Positions 50,701 through 59,605 of a stretch of DNA of 64,000 bases are shown piece by piece (positions within the stretch are counted from its first letter, which is position 1; every line of letters starts with the position of its first letter). Origin of the DNA: Schistocephalus solidus (Eukaryota > Platyhelminthes > Cestoda > Diphyllobothriidea > Diphyllobothriidae). Where the stretch lies: assembly GCA_017591395.1 (NCBI GenBank), contig WEDG01002818.1:1-64000 (forward strand). Direction: 5' to 3'. The notes beneath the pieces are model-generated. The model did no database searches. It saw only the letters and a program-made list of their open reading frames with translations, and was not told the origin of the DNA. The position numbers and the translations under genes were made by a program.

Positions 50701-50780
50701 GCAAGCTTTGATAACATGCTCTACGCATTTATGTACGTGAGTTTTAATTTCCGATTTAAGGGACACGTGGTTGCGATGCG
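47730..50780 (-). pseudogene. CR1 LINE copy A: endonuclease and reverse transcriptase
   Basis: Ordered minus-strand frames: SKLAEMKIHVCDHSPDIISL (near 50700), EILTVYRPPRSES, FGVFIMGDFNAPLTDW and GRSDHVALHW (APE nuclease with GDFN and SDH), then LNESKSPGPYDIPLKL, NNYRPISLTLICCKLMEK, DAQHGFRSRRSC, GVLQGSVFGPTLF and the catalytic VIMFADDIKL. The C-terminus has PKLEYTIQAWRPSTAKDLN and VQRRATKLVSGQG, typical of CR1-type elements. Its 3' end reads, in the plus sense, GTTCAGTTTATTAAGG, shared with copy C. The RT and nuclease motifs are kept, but frameshifts between the segments and at least one stop (near 50640) make it a pseudogene. Confidence 0.85.
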
Positions 50781-53080
50781 ACTCGAACCTTCAGTTTATG
50801 CCCCGGCTGGGCGGTCATCCGTACCGGACCCGCTCAATGGAAGAATGGTGGACGCTGGCTCACTTGGTTGTTGTAGATAAACAAATGGCGCTCCCCTCGT
50901 AAAGCCATTTTCTCAGTTCTAGAACTAGGATGCGACGGTTCAGCCTTCTTACTAGTGAGAAGTTCCGTTGAACCAAAACACCGGGGTTGGAGCCTTTTAT
51001 TCTAAATCGCCTGGAAAGAATGAGCCTAGACTGCTCGCTACTGACCAGCACAATTTTAGGGGGCGTGTTGATTCTGATTGATTTTCTACCCGTTTTCCAA
51101 GGCTTTGCTTGTCATCCAGTTCATATGGAACCCACGTATCCAATTTTTTTATCTTTACCGACTTCAGCTAGGCAATTTAATTTTGTGTGCTTGCTAAAAT
51201 TAAAAATTAACGATAGTTCATGTTTACTTTGAGATGGATCTGCCTCGGCGGTGACTTTCAGTTTGTCATCACCCATCTCTGATCCTGGCCGACCACAATG
51301 AAATTTTGCAAAGCGATTTTCTACTGTTTGTTGTGAAGCAATATTAGTGCAGAATGCATCGTTAATATTCCGAGCTGTCTGCGATGCTGTATTTCAATGT
51401 AAGAGCTCATAGTTCATGATTGTACGAATTTCTGATTTTTCTATCTTTAAACAATAATAAGAAAAAACAGATTGTTTATGTTTGTGCAAAATGATTTAGA
51501 GAAAGAGGAAATATGCGTAGCAGCTGACAAATGAATGCCAAAATATAATACCGACGTGAAATGAGAGGCTGCCAAAGCTGTCTTACTGCCAATTTCGGAC
51601 TTGACGACCCAATATTTACTAGCCTCGAGCGCTTTTACGCGTTTCACAAACGCTGAAACAAATTCTGCGCTAGGAGTCATGTGATAACGGCTCAGGAGCG
51701 ACTTAAACATGCGCACATGCAGCCCCTATGATAACCAGTCACGAGCGCCCGTAATCATCCAATCAAATTACCCAGCTGACGCCGAATGACTCGAACATCG
51801 GGCTTTCCATTGATGCCCATATCACCTAGTGGGCAGATGCGTGCGCAGGTCCAGAGCCGAGCGCGCATCGGGGGGCTTAATTCACCATGGCGCTTCTGTA
51901 GATCATACAAGCTTCTTACTGATCTCTTTCCCCTTCTGCGTAAGGCACCCCTCTCACACGGCACTCTGGGCTTTGCGCAAAATTCCAGGAAGGAAAAATC
52001 TACTCGAGTCACGAACACTAACCCAAACTGCTGTTTTTTAATTTCATCAGAAATTAATCGTTAACTTAATGTAAATCAGTCTATTTGAATGTTTATCAGC
52101 GTAGGCTGAAAGTGCGATGAAATTGAAAAACAGCAATTTCTGAACTGGGGTATCCGCCAGAAAGCACACAGGGAGCGCTGATGAGCAACGAACCCATGGC
52201 AGCTGTGTGGTCAAGCAGCGGCATAATACCGGCAAAAAAGGCGTGTGACTGGACTTTTAGCTGATACCTGTGCTGTCAGTATGGTTCCAGCCGTAGCAAA
52301 CCAAAACTGAATCCTAAATTTGGTGGAGGCACAATAAGCGGGTCCCAATTAAAAAGCTATTGTTTTGCTACTTAAAAGCTTACAGTAGGTCGTCTTGTAA
52401 AGCTAAAGTTCACCGGGCTGACCGTGGGACAATGGGGACAATTATTTACAGAGCTTTCAATGGGGATAATGGGGACAATTATTTGCAGAGCTAAATTTAA
52501 CTCTAACCCTAGCCGCCTTTCTAACCGTAATCTTAGCCTTAACCCCCTAATCTCCCGGGAAACGTAAGGCAAAGCCTCCCGAATAAGTGAGGAGGGCGTT
52601 CCCATTTCCGTGTTCTGGGCGATAACCAGATGCTACAGAACGCCCCCCACCTAATCACAACTCTTCCCCTGACAAATTAAATCCAAACCGGGTGTGAACA
52701 TCGACTCTGACGTGCCTTAACAATCTGCTCGTTCATTTCTTCACCGGTGTGCGTGTGCGCCTTGATAGAACAGTGTTGCCTATAGCCCCACTCCGTTGAA
52801 CGCAGATCTACGAATTTTGTACAGAGCTCAACTCCCCTCCGAATCCTGTCTGCTTATGTATCTAGGTACCATAAGTACCTATTTGCCATACTTGGATTTA
52901 CTCAAAGTTCACGCAGTAATTTCCTTGGAAAGTAAACAAGGAATTCTGTCTGTTTCTTCTCTTACAATCGATAAGGTAAAAGTGTTTTACGAGCGACGGG
53001 GTTTAACTGGGGTCGAAAGCTCAACTGAGACTGGGTCGGACCGCAGAGATGTAGACGCGATTGCTGCGACAAGGACTTTA
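50781..53080. other. No recognisable gene; telomere-like patches
   Basis: Includes a motif TTGCGCAAAATTCCAGGAAG at 51974 that resembles the end of the 21.8-kb inverted-repeat element, and a CCTAA-rich patch at 52500-52550 next to two GGGGACAATTATTT repeats (52433-52490). Frames are short. The start of the plus frame at 52796 leads into the hammerhead copy at 53.1 kb. Confidence 0.35.
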
Positions 53081-53083
53081 TTT

Positions 53084-53126
53084 GCCAGACGTTTCGGATT
53101 TCAGCTCGAACCCATCTTCAGAGAGC
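53084..53126 (-). ncRNA. Hammerhead-like motif, PLE-terminal family
   Basis: Minus strand: CTGAAGA (fits CTGANGA), loop with GGGTTCGAGCTGAAATCC, then GAAACGTC. All invariant core bases are present. Stem I is weak: only two or three pairs between the CTCT side and TGGC. Stem III would be the ACGU palindrome formed between two molecules, as described for PLE hammerheads. Downstream sequence matches the family flank. Confidence 0.55.
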
Positions 53127-53287
53127 ATTGGATACGGGTAATTCGTACACAGGGTGTTGCAGGATGTATAGGGTACAGTCGCTATGCCACGGCATATCTA
53201 TGACAAATAACGGCTCCCCCTTCATTGAGGATGACTATTTTCTGGTGCGCTAATTTCTTTATGGCTGGCATGCGAGTCGTTATCTGC

Positions 53288-53530
53288 TACATAACAGTTC
53301 GACCGTCGTAGTCCGACGATTTCCACCGTATGCTCCATGGGAGAAGTGGAGCAGGGACGGTGACTTGCGCGTGATTTAGTTTAAAGTGATAGTAGACTTG
53401 CGCTGCATCTACCGCACTCTCTCCTCCTCCCCCACCTGAGCCCGGTGTCAAGACAGAGTCAAGAAGACCGGAGGCTGGAGAGGACGCAGGTGGCTGGCGC
53501 GGCTGGGTCCCCAAAGTCCTAGCCGCCCCT
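53288..53530 (-). mobile_element. Detached 3' end of the zinc-finger LINE
   Basis: Starts with ACAGTTCGACCGTCG and is very close to 27808-28010: GGGACGGTGACTTGCGCGT, CTCTCTCCTCCTCCCCCACC, GAGCCCGGTGTCAAGACAGA and CAAGAAGACCGGAG. It breaks off by about 53530. It is the least diverged of the detached ends, so probably the youngest. Confidence 0.75.
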
Positions 53531-53935
53531 AGGCGTGCCACAACGCTTCCATGTTCGGCATTTGTTATGGGAGCGCAACCCGAATAACGCCTGCCGTGCC
53601 CTAATGTGGCCCCCGTGTTGGTCCAACGCATCTATCACGTGGCCCTTGAGCAAGCACCTGACATCGTAAGTTGTAAGTCCGCCAGACGGTCTTCTGTTAG
53701 GGCGAAATTCCTGTGTCTGAGAGATACAAGTTTCTCTTGCCAAGAAAGGAGTGTCTTTGTTGAAGGGAATTTTCTTCGTGGAATTCATCTAAACATAGGT
53801 TTCCTTTTCAGTCCAATGATTGACCTATGCGGTATGCGGTAAATGTATCTTGAGTACCCTTCGCAATTAAGGCAGTGGCGAATAATTACTTACAAAGGGA
53901 AAATGAATCTACGTGTCGATGGAATTGTAAACGAC

Positions 53936-53960
53936 AGAGAGAGAGAGAGAGAGAGAGAGA
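53936..53960. repeat. Short (GA)n repeat
   Basis: About twelve GA units, nothing else of note. Confidence 0.85.
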
Positions 53961-54340
53961 CAGAAGCTTTTTTTAATTTCAAACGTTTCGGAAAAAAAGA
54001 CCTCAATTGACCAAAACAGATAACACCGGAAGATAATAAACGATCGATAGTGATCCATAGTACCTGTCGACATCATAAACGGTCGTCCGTGAATGAGTTG
54101 CAAGATGTGCGCCAGATTTTGTTCCTTCAAACTGATACTGACGTCATTTGCAAATGGCTTTATTCGTGTAATTAAAGTAAAAAAATCGTGGTAAATAGCA
54201 GTATAGAATGAACAAAATGGGTCCGCCCATGCACATATACGAAAAGTCACATGTGGATGGAGGTGAAGAAAAATGGTGGCACACTTTCAGGAAGCAGTTC
54301 AAAAGAAGAATATGTTATGGCTGTAACAAGAAATGTATTG

Positions 54341-54382
54341 GCCCGACGTTTCGGATTCTCACTCGAAGGCAGCATCAGAGAC
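54341..54382 (-). ncRNA. Decayed hammerhead motif, PLE-terminal family
   Basis: Minus strand: GTCT, CTGATGC (A9 changed to C), a loop ending GAGAATCC, then GAAACGTC and GGGC. Ends can still pair. The A9 change should abolish cleavage. Sequence after it (GTTACAGCCATAACATA) follows the family flank. A plus-strand relic near 54747-54775 (GAAAATTTT, then GTTAGACCAATAAAC) may be the opposite terminus. Confidence 0.5.
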
Positions 54383-54789
54383 ACTCACAGGGTGGAGTGC
54401 ACAAGCGAGGCATGCTTCTCAGGCCTGTATTCAATTAACAACGCATTGACCTTCCGCTCCCTTATGCCGTGCTGAGACTTTGCCTAGACAGAAAAATCCT
54501 CCACGTGGAGAGGGCGCGAACTACCGAACATTCCAGTGACAGCGAGCCAAATGGTCGAGTGATGATTGTGCCAATATCCAACAAGGATGCTGAAGTCGCT
54601 ACCAGTAACGACGCCGATGCTGATTAACAAGCCATCATCGCATTAAATACGACCCACAGCGGTGATTGCAAGAGCTCTTTATTGTATTACGCATGTGATC
54701 GCATGCCAACTACGTCTTATAAATACTGCACTCCTTGGTGAGAGGTGAAAATTTTAAACGTTAGACCAATAAACTTATTATTCCAACGA

Positions 54790-55689
54790 GTACACTCTTT
54801 CTTCTTCTGAACGTCAGTATGTATCTAAGCTGATTTTTTTTCACTGCTGGCCTATCCCATGGCCCCCTTAAGTCCTACATATAGGACGGATTCGTGTGTT
54901 GGCAGGGTAAGAACAGTGTTCTTCAAATTTCCTTTCAAATTCTCAGTCTATCAAATTTGCTGAGCGTCAGTCGCAAACTTATTGTGATGAAATATACTTT
55001 CAATGGGCCAAGTATTATCCCATCTTCGTGATTATCGGCCCTGAGATCGTTCGGCTTTCAAAATTGTTGTGAATGAGAGATTGAAGGATAGGCCTGGATC
55101 TTGGAATGACCGCTGCAAATTTAAGAACACCACAAAGTTGGCCACTCTTTTTCCATTTCTATTCGTCCTTGAACACTGTCCTAGTCTAGCACAAGAACCC
55201 GGCTACTTTACTCCGATACGATTAATTCGATTCGTTGGTTATTCGTGCTGAATAGACACTCCAGCAGATGACAACATTTTCCCCGGCACTGAAGGTAAAC
55301 AAAGATTTTCGCTACTTATCCGACTAGACGACGAAGAGAGATGTTATACAATCATGTTTCCTTCTGCTTCGCTGTTAACCAGAAAAATAAAGGTTGAAGA
55401 TAGTGAAAAGACGATCTTTTGCCGGTTTATAAAACATCTGTCTTTGAAAAAGAACTAAATTTTTGATAGCCCTCATCACTCTCAATGCGAATGCATATGA
55501 AAACATCCAAGATAAAATACCGATCTAACCTCTTTACACAACGTGCAGTTGAACGAGTTCATGGTGTGCATGAGACACCAACTGGGACGACAATTTCGGA
55601 GATCCTCAAGAAAGGACTGAACGATTACAGGCATCCTCTGCTTTACTCGAGCACCATGGGGGCTGAGGAGGAACCATCGTTAAATCCAG
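54790..55689. other. No recognisable gene
   Basis: The plus-strand frame at 55485-55772 has no domain. No tRNA-like boxes or tandem repeats were found. Confidence 0.3.
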
Positions 55690-55985
55690 AAGACCAGTTG
55701 GCAAGCATACGCATGCTTTCGATAAGTTCTCATTGGGCCAGTACATTTATATGGGAACGGGGTACAAGCTAAAACGAGCAATCAATAATGTTCATCTTGT
55801 CTTACAAGTGAGAAGTGTGAATAGGGGGTGGCGATTAGGGTCAGCTGGATAAGCGGCAGTGAGGGTATGGCGGGGCCGTTCACGGGGGGAAGAGATAAGG
55901 CGCGGAAGAGTGCACGTAGTTAAGCCGTCGTTGGCAGCGCCAAGCACGGAACTAGCAGAAGGTTCTTTTGTGCATACAATTACAC
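55690..55985 (-). mobile_element. Penelope-like element 3' flank, second copy
   Basis: About 290 bp matching 13530-13830 in the same orientation, with shared CATACGC, CTTTCGATAA, CCAGTACA, CAATAATGTTC and AAGGTTCTTTTGTGC landmarks. The GIY-YIG portion seen next to the 13.5-kb copy is missing; a (TA)n array begins about 20 bp to the right. Confidence 0.55.
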
Positions 55986-56002
55986 CACTCACATATTGTT
56001 AA

Positions 56003-56005
<3 letters not shown>

Positions 56006-56058
<53 letters not shown>
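56006..56058. repeat. (TA)n microsatellite 1
   Basis: Perfect TA array. It borders the hammerhead-containing repeat at 56059-56234. Confidence 0.95.
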
Positions 56059-56062
<4 letters not shown>

Positions 56063-56228
56063 AAGACGTTATACCGTACTTCCGACATAGATACTAGCTA
56101 AAAGCCCAGACACGTGTTTCGCCGATGTTTCTGCTGCTGTGTGACACAGCAACGAGGGGTTCGGCTCCTCAGTGGGTCCCCCAGCGTTCTCTATGCGGTT
56201 TCTGGTATATGGACTCCAGAGAATAATC

Positions 56229-56234
<6 letters not shown>
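56059..56234 (-). repeat. Small repeat unit with hammerhead ribozyme, between two (TA)n arrays
   Basis: About 176 bp of unique sequence bounded on both sides by TA arrays, containing the ribozyme at 56105-56176. It encodes nothing and has no tRNA boxes. Its size and single ribozyme are like a monomer of the small ribozyme-bearing retroelements known as retrozymes, but there is only one unit, so this is only a comparison. Confidence 0.5.
56105..56176 (-). ncRNA. Hammerhead ribozyme, core complete
   Basis: Minus strand, in order: CCCA (stem I), CTGAGGA (core, fits CTGANGA), GCCGA (stem II), a loop holding its own hairpin GCTGTG-TCA-CACAGC, TCGGC (stem II, fully complementary), GAAA (core), CACGTG with flanking A and T giving the palindrome ACACGTGT, C (cleavage position 17), TGGG (stem I, fully complementary). 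All invariant bases are present, as are the A15.1-U16.1 pair and C17. Stem III has no loop, so it would form between two molecules. Activity is untested. Confidence 0.7.

Positions 56235-56273
<39 letters not shown>
56235..56273. repeat. (TA)n microsatellite 2
   Basis: TA array lying between two different ribozyme-containing repeats. Confidence 0.95.
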
Positions 56274-56275
<2 letters not shown>

Positions 56276-56395
56276 AATGGAATGGAACCGAAAAAGACAA
56301 AGGGAGACCGGAATGGCCATTTCTGGCTTATTAGCCGTCATCAGCCAGTCATACCCAATCCCAAGTGTGGCACACTTGGGATTCGAACCCACGAC

Positions 56396-56398
<3 letters not shown>
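56274..56398 (-). repeat. SINE-like element with B box and hammerhead motif
   Basis: Minus strand begins after (TA)n with GGTCGTGGGTTCGAATCC, a tRNA T arm and Pol III B box at 56380-56397. A hairpin CCCAAGTGTG-CCACACTTGGG follows, then the hammerhead motif (56306-56350) and a tail with CTCCCTTTGTC and a five-T run near 56291-56295. The A box is missing, so it is 5'-truncated. Related bodies lie at 57.8 and 59.0 kb. Confidence 0.6.
56306..56350 (-). ncRNA. Hammerhead motif in SINE-like element
   Basis: Minus strand: GACTGG (stem I), CTGATGA (core), C, GGCT-AATA-AGCC (stem II hairpin), A, GAAA (core), TGGCCAT (with the last A of GAAA the palindrome ATGGCCAT, stem III between molecules), T (position 17), CCGGTC (stem I; six pairs, one G-U). 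The only flaw is a C-A mismatch at the base of stem II. All catalytic bases are present. Confidence 0.65.

Positions 56399-56481
<83 letters not shown>
56399..56481. repeat. (TA)n microsatellite 3
   Basis: Perfect TA array of about 83 bp. YIYIYI-type proteins across it are artefacts. Confidence 0.95.
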
Positions 56482-56482
<1 letters not shown>

Positions 56483-56551
56483 TTGTGAAAAGAAGGCATC
56501 CCAAGAAATAAAGTTGAAGTTGAATACGTTCTATGGGAAATGGAGCTTTAT

Positions 56552-56596
56552 TGTGTAAATTTTCAACACCGGTTCTCCGGGTCGTCGTCAGACGCA
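56552..56596 (-). ncRNA. Hammerhead-like motif just after a PLE endonuclease
   Basis: Minus strand: TGCGT (stem I), CTGACGA (fits CTGANGA), loop with CCGG-AGAA-CCGG, GAAAATTT, ACACA (stem I, four of five paired). The AATT palindrome could form stem III between molecules. Stem II is offset and weak, so this is a weaker call than 56105-56176. Its place in the 3' flank of a PLE endonuclease frame is where PLE hammerheads are known to occur. Confidence 0.5.
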
Positions 56597-56875
56597 GGCG
56601 GGTAGCAAATGTGGCAAAAACAGTTGACATCGTAATCACGCGAAAAAATCGATACTGGCGTGAACATTGGCACCAGTGAGCGGCCGCTGTGTGTATCAGC
56701 CTGTCCTGATTGGTTCTCGTTTCTTCCATTTCTCCTTGAGATGTCTGTACGTCGCATCCAACTCGATATGTCTGTTGATGCATGACTCATCTGAATGCAT
56801 CGCCTCGAGGAACTCTCGACCTTTCTTGGAGGAACAGGCAGCGACAATCCGAGTTTTATCCCAAGCGAAGGTGTG

Positions 56876-56878
<3 letters not shown>
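56597..56878 (-). pseudogene. Penelope-like element, end of GIY-YIG endonuclease
   Basis: A minus-strand frame entering from the (TA)n array reads HTFAWDKTRIVAACSSKKGR, EFLEAMHSDESCINRHIELD and ATYRHLKEKWKKREP. The 'REFLEA.HSD..CINRHIELD' pattern is the characteristic end of PLE endonucleases; compare CINRHLDLP at 26.4 kb. The element is cut off exactly at the TA array and so is 5'-truncated. It is followed by the hammerhead-like motif at 56552-56596. Confidence 0.75.

Positions 56879-56911
<33 letters not shown>
56879..56911. repeat. (TA)n microsatellite 4
   Basis: TA array directly joined to the truncated PLE on its left. Confidence 0.95.
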
Positions 56912-56914
<3 letters not shown>

Positions 56915-57780
56915 TTGTATATGCACAGGCACTAGTTAAACTTCGATAAGTATAAACAGTGAGGACTAAAGGGATGACCTATTACACTCACATTGATCCC
57001 GGAATGGCAAATAGTTACCAGAAATTACCTCTTTTACAGACTGACATGGGATGTGATATTTAACTCTCCGACAAAAGTGATGTGTCGCGAGGTTGGAGGT
57101 CGGGATGTTGAAAATATATTATTGGCTGTAGTTCTAATGGCGGACGCCTACCACTACCCATGCAGTTCTGGATCCACACAGGCATTCCGTTGACAGCCCA
57201 GTCTGGTCGATTCGTCAGATTAATATTTTCGTCTGGCATTGGCGTTTCTACTATCGAACAGTCATTAGGAACACTTGAGAATCAGCGGTTATTATGCAAG
57301 TTTCTATCCTGATCAACTAGTGCCAATATCTCTTCCATTTTCCTGAGAAGCGAACATACGTTGTGGTTTGGGGCTCATCAGGGGAAGGGTGGGTGCGAGG
57401 GATGTAGAAAAATTTTAGGTTCGCGAAAATTCTTAGGCCCTACCATGAAAGTCGGACGAGAGAAACTACCAACGCAGTCACCGTGAATGAAAGCGCGAGA
57501 GTGCGTCCAGCCGACTGTTAGATATAGTTTTGAAAATAATTCCTGCTTCCAAAATTCTAGGCAGTTTTTGCATCTAAATAGCAGGTTAGCACCTGTATGA
57601 ACATACAAAATATAGATCCTATGAAGGATAAAGTATTTCGGTTACACCCTATAGTTGCCATGGCCCCGGTTCAGCCGCCGTGGCGTAGCGACAGGCCAGT
57701 ACAAACTCCCCTCACCTCACTCGAGGCACGCCTGAGGCTTATCTGTCTAAAACTTTTGTTTACCAAACGGACATCGAAAT
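56912..57780. other. No recognisable gene
   Basis: Short frames only. A minus-strand CCCCTGATGAGCCCC near 57370-57385 looks like a hammerhead 5' half but lacks GAAA and stem partners. Confidence 0.3.
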
Positions 57781-57815
57781 TGCTTATTCCTCCAGTCCCA
57801 CATGAATGGTCGAGG

Positions 57816-57863
57816 AGTCTTACCGATAACCACAACTGTTGGCTGAAATGGCCATCTCTGACT
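57816..57863 (+). ncRNA. Decayed relative of the SINE hammerhead
   Basis: Plus strand: AGTC, then CCGATAA in place of CTGATGA, CCA-CAACTG-TTGG (possible stem II), CTGAAATGGCCATC and GACT. The GAAATGGCCAT block and the downstream CTTTGTC match the element at 56306. Core positions 4 and 8 are changed. Sequence upstream (TGGCGTAGC near 57680) could be an A box remnant, but no B box remains. Confidence 0.45.
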
Positions 57864-57950
57864 TTGTCGTCGTTGACCAACCATGCTCCAATCACAGGTA
57901 AGAAAGCCCAGGAAATTTAAACTGAATCCATTCAGCCGATAAGCGGAAAA

Positions 57951-58110
<160 letters not shown>

Positions 58111-58270
58111 TGAGTTACGAACGCTCTCGCTCCGCCAGCGATCTGTGGCTACCTTGTTCAGGTATCTGCTCAGAGTACACGATAGAATGGCGTCCAATAT
58201 AAATGAACAGGCCAGTTCCAGGCAGCAGTTCGGGAAAATAAGTTGCGCTCACTGGAACAAGAAGCCTATT

Positions 58271-58312
58271 GGCCTGACGTTTCTGGCGCTCACTCGAACC
58301 CATCATCAGAGA
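58271..58312 (-). ncRNA. Hammerhead motif, PLE-terminal family, core complete
   Basis: Minus strand: GTCT (stem I), CTGATGA, TGG-loop-CCA (stem II), GAAAC, GTC, AGGC (stem I, one wobble). All invariant bases are present and position 17 is C. Stem III would be the ACGU palindrome shared between two molecules. This is the best-preserved member of its family in the window. Confidence 0.65.
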
Positions 58313-58326
58313 CTTCCTTCTGCGAA

Positions 58327-58366
58327 TGTCTCTGATTATGGGTTCGAGTTAGAATCTGAAATTTCT
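58327..58366 (+). ncRNA. Partner hammerhead motif, plus strand, G8 lost
   Basis: Plus strand: GTCT, CTGATTA (G8 to T), GGGTTCGAGTTAGAATCT, GAAATTTC. Opposite in orientation to 58271-58312 and about 14 bp from it. The G8 change should prevent cleavage. Confidence 0.5.
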
Positions 58367-58398
58367 CACCAAAAAACGTGTTCCAGCGATCGCATGCT

Positions 58399-58438
58399 TT
58401 TCTTCTTCTTCTTCTTCTTCTTCTTCTTCTTCTTCTTC
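58399..58438. repeat. (TTC)n microsatellite
   Basis: About 13 TTC units directly following the plus-oriented PLE-type terminus, perhaps its tail. Confidence 0.9.
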
Positions 58439-58984
58439 AGAGTAGTGTGCCTTCTCGTTGGTTTGGAGCTCCTGATTGTCTTCTCCTCCCAATTGCTGAA
58501 TTGTTAGCTCAATCATCTCGCAGGAATAAGGTCTAAGGTGGGGTCAGTTGCCACAAATAGATTCAGCAGCTGAATAATAAACCCTAACAAAGTGTTTTCT
58601 AATTTACCGCGAATTAAGACTTAAGACCAAACCGTCAGCATAAGGCTGCTGGGAGCTGTACTGTTTTCATGATATCATTTCAAGGGTTGCTGCCGGACGC
58701 ACGATCTCGAAATGAATATCTCAAATCAACAGTGGCAATTACAAATGCTTTTACAAGGGCGAAGTAACAAATGTGAGAGGATTTAAAGACGTTATTACAT
58801 TTCTTGTCCTCGCATTAAATTCTGCACGGATATGCGAGATGGATAAAATGGGTTCTTTCTCCGTGGGAGGCAGTCATTCGATTAGCACGTTCATGTCTCA
58901 ACAAACTGTCCACAATACAAGCCCAGAAAGGTAGACCGTGGGCGTGGACGCTGACTCTGTCCTGGTCAGTGAGATGACCACCCG

Positions 58985-59063
58985 ACCAAATGATCAATTG
59001 CATCAGATACAGAAGGCGAAAATGGTCATTTGCAACTCCCTTGTCTTTACCGGCCAATTTTTT
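58985..59063 (+). repeat. SINE-like body related to 56274-56398
   Basis: Contains GGCGAAAATGGTCATT and CTCCCTTGTC in the same order as the 56.3-kb element and ends in a six-T run at 59058-59063. TTGCA (58998) and TGCAA (59031) could pair where stem I lies in the other copy, but CTGATGA is not kept. Confidence 0.45.
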
Positions 59064-59430
59064 CCTATTACTGTTGTTTTTCCCTGTGAGGTGGCTTGCA
59101 AAGGCCTTGAACTGAAAATGCAGAGCAAACCGACACCATTCCAGGTCAATTAGTTGAACATGCTTCTGCCTTCTTCTCAGCTGTTTCCTGATATTCATAT
59201 TTTCGCTTGCATCCCCAGGTTTATAAGTAAAAAGGACACTGCAATTTCGACTGCAGCCGAGACAAAAGTGTTCTCGCAGCCCAGGCCGTCTAATAAAAAT
59301 TCATAAGTTTCAAAGTACCACTCCATTTCATTGCATGTCTCTCATATGAAAGTTAGGATAGGTCTACAAAGAACTACCCTACGACCTTCGAGACAATCAC
59401 ACATGCCGTAAGCAAGACAATTTGAGAATT

Positions 59431-59580
59431 GATTGAAGCCTGGGTCTCCGATGAGAACTCGGTAAACTGATTTATCTATCGATTGAAGCCTGGGTCTCTG
59501 ATGAGAACTCGGTAAATCGATTTATCCATCGATTGAAGCCTGGGCCTCCAATGAGAACTTGGTAAATCGATTTATCGATG
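59431..59580 (+). repeat. 50-bp tandem repeat, three units
   Basis: Units start at 59431, 59481 and 59531, each with GATTGAAGCCTGGG, CTC, ATGAGAACT, GGTAAA and GATTTATC. Unit length is exactly 50 bp. Differences are single bases, mostly transitions. The last unit runs into the palindrome at 59560-59605. Confidence 0.92.
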
Positions 59581-59605
59581 TGCACATCGATAAATCGATT
59601 TACCA
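59560..59605. repeat. 46-bp perfect palindrome
   Basis: The left half TGGTAAATCGATTTATCGAT continues GTG to the centre TGCA; the right half is its exact complement, ending ATCGATTTACCA. Four ATCGAT sites occur. It is made of the end of the 50-bp unit plus an inverted copy of that end, so it arose by inversion or a snap-back event at the edge of the array. Confidence 0.93.

Noticed and set aside
56114..56939. Tyr-Ile repeat proteins
   Set aside because: Products of (TA)n arrays. Only the EFLEAMHSDESCINRH part on the minus strand is meaningful, and it is listed as a PLE fragment.
59431..59580. Possible hammerhead in each 50-bp unit (CTGATGA in the middle unit, followed by palindromic AAATCGATTT)
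   Set aside because: The second core element is TAAA in place of GAAA, stem II is absent, and the other units have CCGATGA or CCAATGA.
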